A stretch of 64,000 nucleotides of DNA from Alteromonadaceae bacterium 2753L.S.0a.02 (GCA_007827375.1 VISH01000002.1:1141001-1205000); one strand, 5' to 3'; shown: positions 17,001-24,132, numbered from the stretch's first letter. A program made the numbers and translations. The notes: a model not told the origin generated them from the letters alone.

Positions 17001-17784
17001 TGAGAGTCACTGATTCGTCGCCGACTACGCCTGCCATGCGCACAATCACATTGGCATTTGGGAGAACACCCGAACTTGAGCTGGAGCTCGAACTGGAGCT
17101 GGTAGTGCTGCCAGAGCTGCCTACAGTGATATCTGAATTACCACTGCTTTGATAGCCCTCAGTGGCCATTACCATGTAATTGAATTCGGTACCGAGGTTC
17201 AAACCAACTGATGCCCAGGCGTCGAAATGAGCGCCGGTATTGATGGTACCGCTGGAGCGTTTCTGGGATCGAACGCTCCAGAACTGATAAAACGTAGCCG
17301 TGCCATCGATGGAAGGTTGATTTACTCGCTGGCTGCGCGCCAGAGTGTAGCTGCTGCCGTCGAGATTTGCTGTGCCGTAGGTTGTTGCACCGGAACTGGG
17401 GTTATAGTTCACCCAGTTTTCAACAATGTAGTACTCAATGAGTGGGTTACGTGTCCAGCCGTAGAGGGCGAGATAACTTGTACCATTGGCACTGTAGCTA
17501 CCGGAATAGGTGACTGTACGAGGGCTGCCGGGGTTCCAGCCTTTGCCGCCCACCCAGTTGTTCGTGGCGTTGGTCCAATTGGACGCATAACGGCCATTAG
17601 GGTGGAGTGTAAAACTGGCGTCACCGCCGTCTTTCCAGAAAGAGTAGTAGTAACCGCCGTGTGTACCTGTCGAATTGGATGTAAGTGTTGTTTGCGCATT
17701 GGCGGCAGGTATTGCCAGAGCCGCGGCACAGAGCGCAGTGCAAAGTGCGTTTTTGCGGGCTTTCTTCAATAGTGGGAATGTCAT
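14071..17784 (-). CDS. Secreted multimodular GH11 xylanase / CE15 glucuronoyl esterase
   Basis: 1237 residues. Signal peptide 1-30 (cut after ANA). GH11 spans ~31-222, with the nucleophile Glu117 in PLIEYYIVENW and acid/base Glu209 in MATEGYQSS. A CBM60-like module lies at ~246-350 (DGGDRDVQVDYV; paired Cys), a CBM6/35-like beta-sandwich at ~381-520, a CBM5 module at ~571-631 (YPNWTARDWSGGPY), and a malectin/CBM57 module at ~695-838. CE15 runs from ~860 to the end, with the nucleophile Ser ~1047 in GCSRFGK and His ~1180 in HCAW. Poly-Ser linkers separate the first modules and a Pro/Thr linker precedes CE15. Family knowledge: GH11 cuts the xylan backbone; CE15 cleaves lignin-glucuronoyl esters. 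Start ATG 17784 has AGGAGG 9 nt upstream; the longer frame to 17922 lacks a signal at its N-terminus. The gene is monocistronic. Confidence 0.93.
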   Translation of the reverse strand: MTFPLLKKARKNALCTALCAAALAIPAANAQTTLTSNSTGTHGGYYYSFWKDGGDASFTLHPNGRYASNWTNATNNWVGGKGWNPGSPRTVTYSGSYSANGTSYLALYGWTRNPLIEYYIVENWVNYNPSSGATTYGTANLDGSSYTLARSQRVNQPSIDGTATFYQFWSVRSQKRSSGTINTGAHFDAWASVGLNLGTEFNYMVMATEGYQSSGNSDITVGSSGSTTSSSSSSSSSSGVLPNANVIVRMAGVVGDESVTLSIGGQTIQTWTLSSSMQDYGVVTSATGDVLVEFTNDGGDRDVQVDYVSVDGEIRQAEDQQENTGAYDGSCGGGSYSEMLHCNGYINFGPRTGGASTTSSSSSSSSSSSSSSSSSSSGIAGSVLEVELESLSGQSSFAPFSVSNDSAASGGAYIVWPNNGSNQINASGSDSATGQVAIDFSLSEAATVDFAIAANLANGDDDSFHYKMDSGSWSTQNNSQTSGWGSLTPASYSLSAGNHTLRLERREDGAQLDKVTLTASNGVISMGGTSSSSSSSSSSSSSSSSTTTTSSSSSSSSSSSSSSSSSGVVGNQCDGINEYPNWTARDWSGGPYNHANAGDQMVYQNTLYQANWYTTTVPGSDASWSSLGTCGGGTTSSSSSSSSSSSSTSSTSSSSSSSSSSSSTTSTTSSSSSSSSSSSSSSSSSSSSSSGTAALVVAVNAGGSATSYNGVSYRADDFFNGGNTSSTTDGIAGTTEDTVFQSERYGSFTYNIPVTPGTFSIDMQFAEIFHESAGSRSFNLYVEGQLELSQVDLYTLAGHDGAYTYEVTNVQVNDGSLDIELETLEDNGTIGGFAVFSPDGMLDEPPPTPTPPPSDENPSANCNVGSLPGAVSATNNLPDPFTKLNGSRMTDKSEWRCRRGEILKQAYTYIYGEKPAKPSSVSGTVSNSSIQVSVSDNGRSTSFSASVELPSSGSAPYPAVINYGGGFFNMSQGMKDVIKSQGVAIIEFDPYQVGSEGSGQGNGRFYDIYTSSQAGLLTAWAWGASRIVDVLETSSLIDADKLGVTGCSRFGKAAFMAGAFDGRIALTIPNESGIGGVPALRLVPVVDSGGEQPSHAINYEPWFSPNAFSSFANSTNRLPIDTHEILGLIAPRGVLILDNPHIGNLDYHASYAAAVAGQRIYTALGVGSNLSYHSNVSDGNHCAWKSEFAQPLRDHVSKFLKGGSGTTGFINARSGSTVNVDSYINWTTPNLSGQLDF

Positions 17785-18151
17785 AGGTGTTGCCCTCCTA
17801 TGGTGTGACTCCCGGTGTGTCGGAGTCGGGCGGGCATGACTGAGTTGTTTGGGCTCATTGTGGTTGTTCTCCGCATGAGTAGGGGGTTGCAGTGGGTGGT
17901 TAAACCTGTAACCAAGCGTCATGTTTTATTGGTTTATTAACGACTTGGAAGCTGCTTCCCATGTTAATTATTATTCGCATCAGGGAACCTGTACTACGCG
18001 AGGCATCGACTTAGATCTCTTGTCAGTGGTGATCGCACCGCGCAAGAATTTGGGCTTTCGAAAATGAAAAAATAAAGATTAAGAATGTGATCGTCGATTG
18101 TTCGACTTGTTATTGTATACAAGACTATAGGGTAGATAATGAACAGGTGAT

Positions 18152-18169
18152 ATTAGACTAAAGTCTAAT
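18152..18169. promoter_or_regulatory. 8-2-8 palindrome, candidate operator
   Basis: ATTAGACT and AGTCTAAT flank AA. It is about 370 bp upstream of the xylanase/esterase start on the minus strand. Additional (T)AAGACT half-site-like copies occur within 35 bp on both sides. A transcription-factor site is plausible; the protein is unknown. Confidence 0.35.
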
Positions 18170-18210
18170 CATACATAAGACTGTAATTTTAGTGTTTGCT
18201 AAAGAAAAAA

Positions 18211-18248
18211 AATGAATTTTCGTTTTGGCTCCGCCAGAAAAATTCATT
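18211..18248 (-). terminator. Intrinsic terminator of the holin/M15 pair
   Basis: Arms AATGAATTTT / AAATTCATT with an inner TGGC/GCCA pairing; on the minus strand the stem runs into a T8 tract. It lies about 105 bp past the M15 stop. Confidence 0.75.
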
Positions 18249-18354
18249 CTATAGTCGTGGTTTTTTTTAATGGATGGCGCTGGCGTAACGTTTTCAAACG
18301 TGCGTTGGATATTCAGAAAAGCACTGACTGGAATACTATCTGAGGATCAACGCG

Positions 18355-18951
18355 TTATTCTGTTGCGCATCCCAGGTTCAGCGCATCTTTCAGGTCCAAT
18401 CGCTCGGTACCCTCACGGGAAATCCGTAAAATTTCGCGCTTATTCCTTGCGGTACTGCCGCTGATATGAACCCAGGAAGGTTTGCCGGGAGTGCCATATT
18501 CGTGAATAAGCTGGTCTACATCCAGGTTGTCCAGATAGATACACCCGGCAGCAAACAAATAGAAATTGGCATTGGCATCCCGTTTTATCCAGTTCCCAGT
18601 GCGCTCGTACACGAGATTTTTAATAACTTCTTTTTGGCGCTCCAGGCGAGGGTCTTCGAGAATGCGATCCGACATAATTAAATCGGCAGCTTCACCCTTG
18701 GTGTGTTGACTGGTGGCACTGCCACCGATGGCGGTATTCAACGCTACACTGCGATAACCGCTTGAAATCCTCAATGGCGTTTGCAACAGCGTACGCAACG
18801 GCTGCAAGGTGTTTTCACACAAATAACGCAAATTCTCGACAATATGATGCGGCGGATTAAACTGATCGCCCGCCACTTCCGGTTTGCGCTCAGCGGTTTG
18901 CGATTGCAGAAATTCGCTCAGCCAAAAGTTTTCTGAGAGTTGCATCTGCAT
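18355..18951 (-). CDS. M15-family peptidase (endolysin-like D-Ala-D-Ala/L-Ala-D-Glu type)
   Basis: 198 residues without signal peptide. Zinc-ligand motifs of peptidase M15 are visible: SSGYRSVALNTAIGG (residues ~63-77), SQHTKGEAADLIM with His and Asp (about 81-93), and a C-terminal SWVHISG with the third ligand His (about 170). This arrangement matches the M15_3 type common in phage lysis and bacterial peptidoglycan remodelling. The start codon lies 5 nt after the stop of the holin-like gene, so the pair is an operon in which the holin-like protein could export it. The C-terminal ~25 residues are basic. No other phage genes are near. Confidence 0.8.
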   Translation of the reverse strand: MQMQLSENFWLSEFLQSQTAERKPEVAGDQFNPPHHIVENLRYLCENTLQPLRTLLQTPLRISSGYRSVALNTAIGGSATSQHTKGEAADLIMSDRILEDPRLERQKEVIKNLVYERTGNWIKRDANANFYLFAAGCIYLDNLDVDQLIHEYGTPGKPSWVHISGSTARNKREILRISREGTERLDLKDALNLGCATE

Positions 18952-18956
18952 TGCGA

Positions 18957-19622
18957 CTATCTCCTGAAACGCTTAAAACTGCTTCGCGCCGGGCGTCCGA
19001 AGGCGCGCTCTTTTTCCTCATCGGTGTGACGGTCGAGTGGCAGTGGCTCCAGGCTGCCGCCTTGTGCGCGAATTTGTTCCTGTCGCGTCTGCTCAATGGC
19101 GACTGCGGCATCGGCCTTGCCGGTTTCTTTGGCTTCAGCAACCCGCCCCTTGGTGTACTTGTCTATGATGTGCTGCACCGCACGACCACCAAACCAGAAG
19201 GCAAACACAATAAAGAAGATATCCCACAGCTTATCTGGAATGAGCTCCATGTTGCTGGCGACCTGTTTGATGAGTACAGGGTTAGCGAACATCAGGTAGG
19301 AAATAATGCCAACGGCCCAAAGGGTGATTATGGGGCGAATAATTGAGCGCAGAATTTGTACATAGGGGTGAACATTTTCCGCAGCGCCCTCATATTCCGT
19401 AATAAAGTCACGGAAATCTTTATCGATCTGCAGCGAGTTCTCGAGTACATATTTCTGGAACTCTATCTCAGCGATATCCCTCATGGCATCGAGTTGTTTT
19501 TCTTCCAACTCAATACCTTTCTCTTTAAGTTTTGCCTGAATTTTTGTGTTTTTGTAATCGAAAACAGAAGAAAGGCCAGTAGAGAATAGGCTGATAACCT
19601 GACCAACGATGGGTATACTCAT
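18957..19622 (-). CDS. Holin-like membrane protein (3-TM type)
   Basis: About 221 residues from ATG 19622, which has AAGGAG 8 nt upstream (an earlier in-frame start lacks one). It begins MSIPIVGQVISLFSTGLSSVFDYKNTKIQAK, continues as an amphipathic charged helix, and then has two clear membrane spans (about residues 100-120, IIRPIITLWAVGIISYLMF, and 140-158, LWDIFFIVFAFWFGG). The C-terminal 60 residues are charged. The layout matches the phage 3TM holin family (Holin_3TMs). It is directly upstream of the M15 peptidase, a holin-endolysin arrangement. The alternative is a bacterial protein using the same fold for regulated release. Confidence 0.7.
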   Translation of the reverse strand: MSIPIVGQVISLFSTGLSSVFDYKNTKIQAKLKEKGIELEEKQLDAMRDIAEIEFQKYVLENSLQIDKDFRDFITEYEGAAENVHPYVQILRSIIRPIITLWAVGIISYLMFANPVLIKQVASNMELIPDKLWDIFFIVFAFWFGGRAVQHIIDKYTKGRVAEAKETGKADAAVAIEQTRQEQIRAQGGSLEPLPLDRHTDEEKERAFGRPARSSFKRFRR

Positions 19623-19844
19623 GGTTCTCTCCTTGAGTCTGGCACAGCACACCTCTGAACTTTGGCGGCAGCTTTACTGAATACCAGATGGATAGAGTGT
19701 TATTCTGAAGGCACACGGCAAGCCCTTGTTAACAGATATTCAGCATAATGTTGTGCGCTGTCAAATAAAAGCTTTCAGTGATGTGAATATTCACCGATAA
19801 ACCAATTTTATATTCCCCACGCCTCTTTTCGCCTACGAGTGCTT

Positions 19845-20456
19845 ATGAGTTTTTTAGAGCAGATAAAATGGTACCCCGGTATCGGTGACCCGAGTTTTCT
19901 GGGTTGGTTCACGGTGGTCGCTTACGGGTACGTGGCGTTTCTCTGTTACAGCGTGGCACGCAATGGAGTGTATGTGTTCACGCAAGGGGTGTCGCGACAG
20001 GTTAATCTTTGGGGGGCTATTGCATTGATATTTGTGGCCCTGGCCATCAATAAACAGCTCGATCTGCAAACGTTCTTTACCGCCACCGCTAAATATTTTG
20101 CCAAAAAACAAGGTTGGTATGGCATAAGGCGCGAATTTCAGGCGGTGTTTATTATTGGAGTGATTGTTATTGGGTTTTCGGTGCTGGTGGGTTTGTTATT
20201 CAATTACCGAAAGTATTTATGGAGCAACTTTTTGGCGCTGATTGGGCTATGTTTTGTTATCTGTTTTATTGTAATTCGCGCGAGCTCCTTCCATCACATT
20301 GACCGTTTAATTGGCACAAAGATCGCGTTTATTTTCAGCTTCAACCATTTGCTCGAACTCAGTGGTATTTTTCTGGTGGGCGCAAACGCGCTATGGCTGC
20401 TGAATCAAAGGCGTCGGCCGAAACAAAAACCAACTGGGGTAGAAAATAGCCAATAG
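19845..20456 (+). CDS. Multi-pass inner-membrane protein, function unknown
   Basis: About 203 residues with roughly six hydrophobic segments (residues ~18-40, 52-70, 96-118, 126-146, 160-185). ATG 19845 is chosen over GTG 19839. Between spans lies the polar loop KYFAKKQGWYGIRREFQ, and the tail is basic and Gln-rich. A Pro-Gly-rich start (WYPGIGDPSFLGWFTVVAYGY) and a conserved HHIDRLIG motif are visible. I do not recognise a named family; no neighbour shares its function in an obvious way. Confidence 0.65.
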   Translation: MSFLEQIKWYPGIGDPSFLGWFTVVAYGYVAFLCYSVARNGVYVFTQGVSRQVNLWGAIALIFVALAINKQLDLQTFFTATAKYFAKKQGWYGIRREFQAVFIIGVIVIGFSVLVGLLFNYRKYLWSNFLALIGLCFVICFIVIRASSFHHIDRLIGTKIAFIFSFNHLLELSGIFLVGANALWLLNQRRRPKQKPTGVENSQ

Positions 20457-20530
20457 GATTTCGCCAATAATCATAGCGGTGGATTTAGTGTTTTGGAATC
20501 TTACGTGCTACGATCGCCCGCTTATATTCT

Positions 20531-20571
20531 AGGGAGCCTCTGAAAAATTAGATCATTTTCCAGGGCTTCCT
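20531..20571. repeat. Imperfect 16-bp inverted repeat (possible dispersed element)
   Basis: AGGGAGCCTCTGAAAA (20531-20546) pairs at 13 of 16 positions with TTTTCCAGGGCTTCCT (20556-20571). The motif GGGAGCCTCT-AAAA occurs again, inverted, at about 57928-57942, so it may be a short dispersed repeat. It may also terminate transcription from the upstream gene. Confidence 0.4.
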
Positions 20572-20590
20572 TAGTGGTAATAAACACGAG

Positions 20591-20624
20591 GCCATGATTA
20601 ACACAACGCCATGATTAACACAAC
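20591..20624 (+). repeat. 17-bp tandem duplication spanning the GT2 start codon
   Basis: GCCATGATTAACACAAC occurs at 20591-20607 and again immediately at 20608-20624. Each copy carries an ATG; the first opens a six-codon frame ending in TGA at once, the second starts the glycosyltransferase. Because 17 is not a multiple of three, the copies are in different frames. Confidence 0.9.
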
Positions 20625-21636
20625 GCAACAACCCTGGTTAAGCTTGTTGATTCCTGTCTACAATTGTAGAGACTATCTCGAGGATTGCCTCGCAGCCACA
20701 GTCTCCCAAGCTTGCGAAGACATTGAAATCCTATTTTACGATGACGGTTCCAGTGATGATTCTGCCGCGCTGCTGCAGGAAATGGCCGCACGGGGCATTC
20801 CCGGCTTAAAAATAATACTTGCCGAAAAAAATCAGGGTCTTTCTGTTGCGCGCAATGAAATGCTCGCTGAAGCCACGGGTGATTATGTTTGGTTTTTGGA
20901 TTCTGATGATTATCTGTTGCCACAAGCTTTAGTTAGTATTCGAGAAATAGTTACTCAACACCGGCCTGATGCAATTTTTTTCGATTATCGTATGGTCGAT
21001 GAAAAGGTGGATGTTGATTGCGAAAAGCCACCCAATAGCCGGTATGTCAAAGCATTTGGGGGTGTGCCACGCAGCCTGGAAACAAATAAAAATCTGCTTT
21101 TTCAGAGTCTGTTTTCTCGGCGTCGCTTTCAGGCTTGGGCGCGCGTACTTAAGCGCTCAGCCTGGCAGGCGGGTGAAGCGTTTCCTCCCGGAAAGTATTT
21201 CGAAGATCTTGCCAGTGTGCCCTATACCCTTGCGGGCATTAGCACATATTACTACCAGCCTCAGGCGATGGTTGCTTATCGGCGTCGCCAGTCGAGCATT
21301 GTGAGAACACCCAGTTTGGAAAAAATCAGCGACATGCTGCAAGGCCCGCTTGGTGTTTTAGATTACTGGCAGGCGCGCAATATAGTTCTGAGTAATCAGA
21401 GTAAATTCGAGTTCTATAAATTTTGTGCCACCAATTATGTGAATGCGACCAAGATGTTACGGGCTGCAAAAATTTCCAGCTCCGAACTCTCTCTGTCCGC
21501 AGTCAAAGCGCAATTTCGTGCACAGCTGTTCCAGGCTTTTGGATTTGGAATCAAACGATTTATATGGGAGTTTGTACAACGTGGCGAATTATTGTCGCTA
21601 TATCGTACTTTGCGGTATTTTTATTCGCGTGAGTAA
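20611..21636 (+). CDS. Family 2 glycosyltransferase
   Basis: 341 residues. The GT-A fold is shown by LSLLIPVYNCRDYLEDCL (residues ~10-27), the nucleotide-binding YDDGSSDDS (~43-51), NQGLSVARNEML (~76-87) and the metal-binding DSD in WFLDSDDYLLPQ (~95-106). The C-terminal ~120 residues are helical and basic. Family knowledge: such enzymes transfer sugars to polysaccharide or lipid acceptors at the inner membrane; the substrate is unknown. The AACACGAGG ribosome-binding-like sequence is placed correctly for the upstream duplicate ATG (20594), which leads only to a six-codon frame; the real start at 20611 is 17 bp further. It is a single-gene unit followed by a hairpin at 21656-21678. Confidence 0.88.
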   Translation: MINTTQQPWLSLLIPVYNCRDYLEDCLAATVSQACEDIEILFYDDGSSDDSAALLQEMAARGIPGLKIILAEKNQGLSVARNEMLAEATGDYVWFLDSDDYLLPQALVSIREIVTQHRPDAIFFDYRMVDEKVDVDCEKPPNSRYVKAFGGVPRSLETNKNLLFQSLFSRRRFQAWARVLKRSAWQAGEAFPPGKYFEDLASVPYTLAGISTYYYQPQAMVAYRRRQSSIVRTPSLEKISDMLQGPLGVLDYWQARNIVLSNQSKFEFYKFCATNYVNATKMLRAAKISSSELSLSAVKAQFRAQLFQAFGFGIKRFIWEFVQRGELLSLYRTLRYFYSRE

Positions 21637-21655
21637 GTCATGTAATGCTTTAAGT

Positions 21656-21678
21656 TTGCGAGGCTTGTTGCCTCGCAA
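21656..21678. terminator. 9-bp perfect hairpin after the GT2 gene
   Basis: TTGCGAGGC / GCCTCGCAA with a 5-nt loop, between the convergent GT2 and CBS genes. There is no U-run, so it may be a weak or factor-dependent terminator. Confidence 0.5.
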
Positions 21679-21716
21679 TAGATCAGGCTTTGTAAATCCC
21701 TGAGAAAATGCGACTG

Positions 21717-22133
21717 TTAGTCTTCGTTACGACTCTCTAAATAGTCTAACCAACTCAGCACAATGTCGTTGTAACTTACTACCCCAACGACTTTTTCGTC
21801 TTCGATTACCGGTGCAGAAGATAGCCCGAAGGAATTGAACAGTCGCGCGCAATATTTAATATCCATGCCGGGACGAATCGCAACCACGGGCTTGGCCATG
21901 ATTTCATAACAGTTTACACGCTCGGGCGAGCGATCTTTGGCGATCACGTGTTTGGCGATATCTGAAAGTTGTACCTGGCCCCACTCGTCATTTTCATCGC
22001 GCTTTTTTATAAGCACTTTTTTATAGTTGTTTTCGTTCATGATTTTTAGTGCTTCCGAAACCGTGGTTAAGCCATCGACGATCGCAAATCGCTGGTTCAT
22101 CACATCCCGGCAAGTGATTACTTTACGGCTCAT
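21717..22133 (-). CDS. CBS-pair protein of the DUF1538 operon
   Basis: 138 residues made almost entirely of two CBS motifs: residues ~8-65 (VMNQRFAIVDGLTTVSEALKIM...KKVLIK) and ~75-130 (EIMAKPVVAIRPGMDIKYCARLFNSFGLSSAPVIED-EKVVGVVSYNDIVLSWL). Family knowledge: CBS pairs bind adenosine nucleotides such as AMP, ATP or SAM and act as regulatory modules. Its ATG overlaps the stop of the PII-like gene by 4 bp, indicating translational coupling. It is the last gene of a four-gene operon; with the PII-like protein it probably senses energy or nucleotide state for the two membrane proteins. Confidence 0.85.
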   Translation of the reverse strand: MSRKVITCRDVMNQRFAIVDGLTTVSEALKIMNENNYKKVLIKKRDENDEWGQVQLSDIAKHVIAKDRSPERVNCYEIMAKPVVAIRPGMDIKYCARLFNSFGLSSAPVIEDEKVVGVVSYNDIVLSWLDYLESRNED

Positions 22134-22480
22134 AACTCTTCCTCTATTTTTTCTGAAATTTCTTGCGCCTGATGGGCGATACCGACGGCATCTTCAACAT
22201 CAATTTGAATGGCTATTCCGGTGCCAGGAGAGGTATCAAATTCTCCCACATCGGCAATTCGCTCGAGAATCTGTCGGCTAAGGTGTTCTTCGACCAAAAA
22301 TAAAATGACATCGCGCTGCGATTCGAGCGCAAGGCCAAAAAAAGTTTTTTTGGCTTTTAGCCCCTCGCCGCGAGCGTGGTTAATAATCGTGGCGCCGGTT
22401 GCTCCAGCAGCACGCGCCGCATCCATTATCGCGTCTGTTTTTGCGTCTTCAGCAAATACCAATATGAGTTTAAAACGCAT
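22130..22480 (-). CDS. PII-like signalling protein associated with DUF1538
   Basis: 116 residues with the ferredoxin-like layout of PII proteins: strand 1 MRFKLILVFAE, helix, strand 2 ATIINHARGEGL, then an extended T-loop-like region KAKKTFFGLALESQRD, strand 3 VILFLVEE, helix, and a final SPGTGIAIQIDVEDAVGI resembling the nucleotide-binding C-terminal part of GlnB. The uridylylated Tyr51 of GlnB is absent and the T-loop is short, so control by uridylylation is unlikely. AAGAGGG lies 8 nt before the ATG. Position between a DUF1538 gene and a CBS gene suggests direct control of the membrane proteins, as GlnK controls AmtB. Confidence 0.8.
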   Translation of the reverse strand: MRFKLILVFAEDAKTDAIMDAARAAGATGATIINHARGEGLKAKKTFFGLALESQRDVILFLVEEHLSRQILERIADVGEFDTSPGTGIAIQIDVEDAVGIAHQAQEISEKIEEEL

Positions 22481-22498
22481 ACGCTAACCCTCTTATTT

Positions 22499-23263
22499 TT
22501 AGCTGGTGTGAGTCGCGCGCTGCGGCGCGCTCGATTGTTTTCGTGCAAGCCATTCGGCGACCTGGGCGTAAGCCATTACCGACATCATGGGAAATAAACT
22601 GGCAAACGCAATCAATCCAAATCCGTCGATGAGTGGGCTGCGACCCGGTATATGTTCTGCCAGCCCAAGGCCAAGTGCGGCGACCAGCGGCACGGTTACT
22701 GTTGATGTTGTAACACCACCAGAGTCGTAAGCCAGTGGCACAATCATACGGGGCGCGATGAACGTTTGAATGACAACAATCACGTAGCCCACAATAATAA
22801 ACCAGTGTATCGGGTAACCCGTGATAATCCGCCAGGCTCCCAATGTTATGCCGACTGCGACGCCCAGGGCCACGGAAATACGCAAACCCCACACGCCGAT
22901 GGCTCCCCCGGAAACCTGATTGGCTTTGATGGCAACGGCAATCAATGAGGGTTCTGCGATGGTGGTACTGGCACCGATGGCGAAGGCAAAAAGATAAACC
23001 CACAAAAAACCCGTGTTCGGATCTTTTATGGCGGTTAATTGCTCTGCCATCAAGCGACCAATTGGGAAGAGCGCTTTTTCTAAGCCCAACAAAAAAAATG
23101 TAAGGCCGAGAAGTACCAGGGCAAAACCCGTCAGCACTTTAGGTAACGCGGGAATGGGTCTGCGAATCACCAAAAACTGAAAGCCGAATATGATCGCGGC
23201 AATGGGAATAACATCTCGAATCGTACTGAAAAATACCGCGATCAGCTCGTTAATCACATGCAT
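22499..23263 (-). CDS. DUF1538 membrane protein, copy 2
   Basis: 254 residues with about seven hydrophobic segments. Signature motifs shared with its neighbour are GLEKALFPIGRLMAEQ (~60-75), TTIAEPSLIAVA (~97-108), YDSGGVTTSTVTVPLVAALG (~175-194) and DGFGLIAFASLFPM (~213-226). The first and second halves each carry a Thr-rich re-entrant-looking segment, a layout seen in transporters with internal inverted repeats. The C-terminal 25 residues are a polar cytosolic tail missing from copy 1. It starts 2 nt after the stop of copy 1 and 18 nt precede the PII-like gene. Function unknown; a channel or transporter is inferred. Confidence 0.8.
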   Translation of the reverse strand: MHVINELIAVFFSTIRDVIPIAAIIFGFQFLVIRRPIPALPKVLTGFALVLLGLTFFLLGLEKALFPIGRLMAEQLTAIKDPNTGFLWVYLFAFAIGASTTIAEPSLIAVAIKANQVSGGAIGVWGLRISVALGVAVGITLGAWRIITGYPIHWFIIVGYVIVVIQTFIAPRMIVPLAYDSGGVTTSTVTVPLVAALGLGLAEHIPGRSPLIDGFGLIAFASLFPMMSVMAYAQVAEWLARKQSSAPQRATHTS

Positions 23264-23265
23264 GG

Positions 23266-23988
23266 CTAGAATAGGATTCCGTATATCATGACGAAAATCA
23301 TGGGTGTTAGGGACGCGAACGCAATTAAGCCAAATCCATCCAGCATGGGGTTACGGCCCTTAATCGATGACGCCAAGCCCACTCCTAACGCCGTTACCAG
23401 AGGTACGGTTATTGTGGATGTAGTGACTCCACCGCTGTCGTAGGCAATGCCGACAATTTCCTTGGGCGCGAATGCTGTTATCACGATAACCAGAACATAA
23501 CCACCAATAATTAAATACTGAATGGGCCATCCCTTCAGAATGCGGAGCACTCCCAATAGGATGGCAAAGCCAACACTCAGGGCAACCGTAAGGCGCAAAC
23601 CTGTGGCATAAGTTTTTTTGGCAACGTCGTTATTTTCAATCACTCCGCCTCCGGCAGCGACCTCTGCAGCCTCTGCCGCAACCGCGATTAAAGCGGGTTC
23701 CGCAACCGTTGTGCCGAAGCCCAGGCTAAATGCAAAAAGCAATAGCCAAAGTGCGCTGCCTTTACGCGCGAATGCGTGTGCCATAGATTCGCCTATGGGA
23801 AACAAGCCAATCTCAAGGCCCTGAATAAAGAGTGTTAAGCCGATAACAACAAACAGCAAGCCCATCAAAATCGATGCGATATCGGGAAGTGTTTGTTGTA
23901 GTACGACGGCCTGGAAAAACGCGATAACAAGAACAATCGGCATGAGATCGCGCAAACTGCCAACCATGGATGTGAAAAGTGCTTTCAT
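23266..23988 (-). CDS. DUF1538 membrane protein, copy 1
   Basis: 240 residues, about seven hydrophobic segments, paralogous to the downstream gene. Conserved motifs: GLEIGLFPIGESMAHAF (~58-74), TTVAEPALIAVA (~94-105), YDSGGVTTSTITVPLVTALG (~183-202) and DGFGLIAFASLTPM (~217-230). It has an Ala/Glu-rich loop EAAEVAAGGGVIENNDVAKKT between spans that copy 2 replaces with a shorter one. It is the first gene of the operon and lies divergent from ruvC with 144 bp between the starts. Two non-identical copies suggest a heterodimer. Confidence 0.8.
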   Translation of the reverse strand: MKALFTSMVGSLRDLMPIVLVIAFFQAVVLQQTLPDIASILMGLLFVVIGLTLFIQGLEIGLFPIGESMAHAFARKGSALWLLLFAFSLGFGTTVAEPALIAVAAEAAEVAAGGGVIENNDVAKKTYATGLRLTVALSVGFAILLGVLRILKGWPIQYLIIGGYVLVIVITAFAPKEIVGIAYDSGGVTTSTITVPLVTALGVGLASSIKGRNPMLDGFGLIAFASLTPMIFVMIYGILF

Positions 23989-24132
23989 GAAAACCCAGTG
24001 CGCGTTCGGAGGATTTTTATTGCGAGGTGAGTGGGAAGTGTAACGTGTATTTTAACGAAAGGCACACCCGGACTGTTGCAGCAATTGTGGTAAAGTGCGT
24101 GCTGTTTGGAAAGTTGCTCGGGAGCACAGGCT

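Larger units (their letters stand above)
17785..18354. other. Long AT-rich intergenic region upstream of the xylanase/esterase
   Basis: 570 bp with no credible gene. It must contain the promoter of the GH11-CE15 gene (minus strand). It holds the palindrome ATTAGACT-AA-AGTCTAAT at 18152-18169, flanked by further AAGACT copies near 18121 and 18177, which together look like an operator cluster. Near its right end is the terminator of the holin/M15 pair. Confidence 0.5.

Noticed and set aside
15700..17110. Poly-Ser tracts as sequencing errors or simple repeats
   Set aside because: Serine codons are mixed (TCN and AGY), the frame is continuous, and such linkers are typical of this bacterial group.
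18355..19622. Prophage remnant
   Set aside because: Only the holin and M15 genes are phage-like; no integrase, portal, capsid or tail gene and no attachment-site duplication is seen nearby.
22470..23003. 177-residue frame in the second reading frame of the DUF1538 gene
   Set aside because: It is rich in Arg, His and Cys and lacks a start; the main frame holds the conserved DUF1538 motifs.
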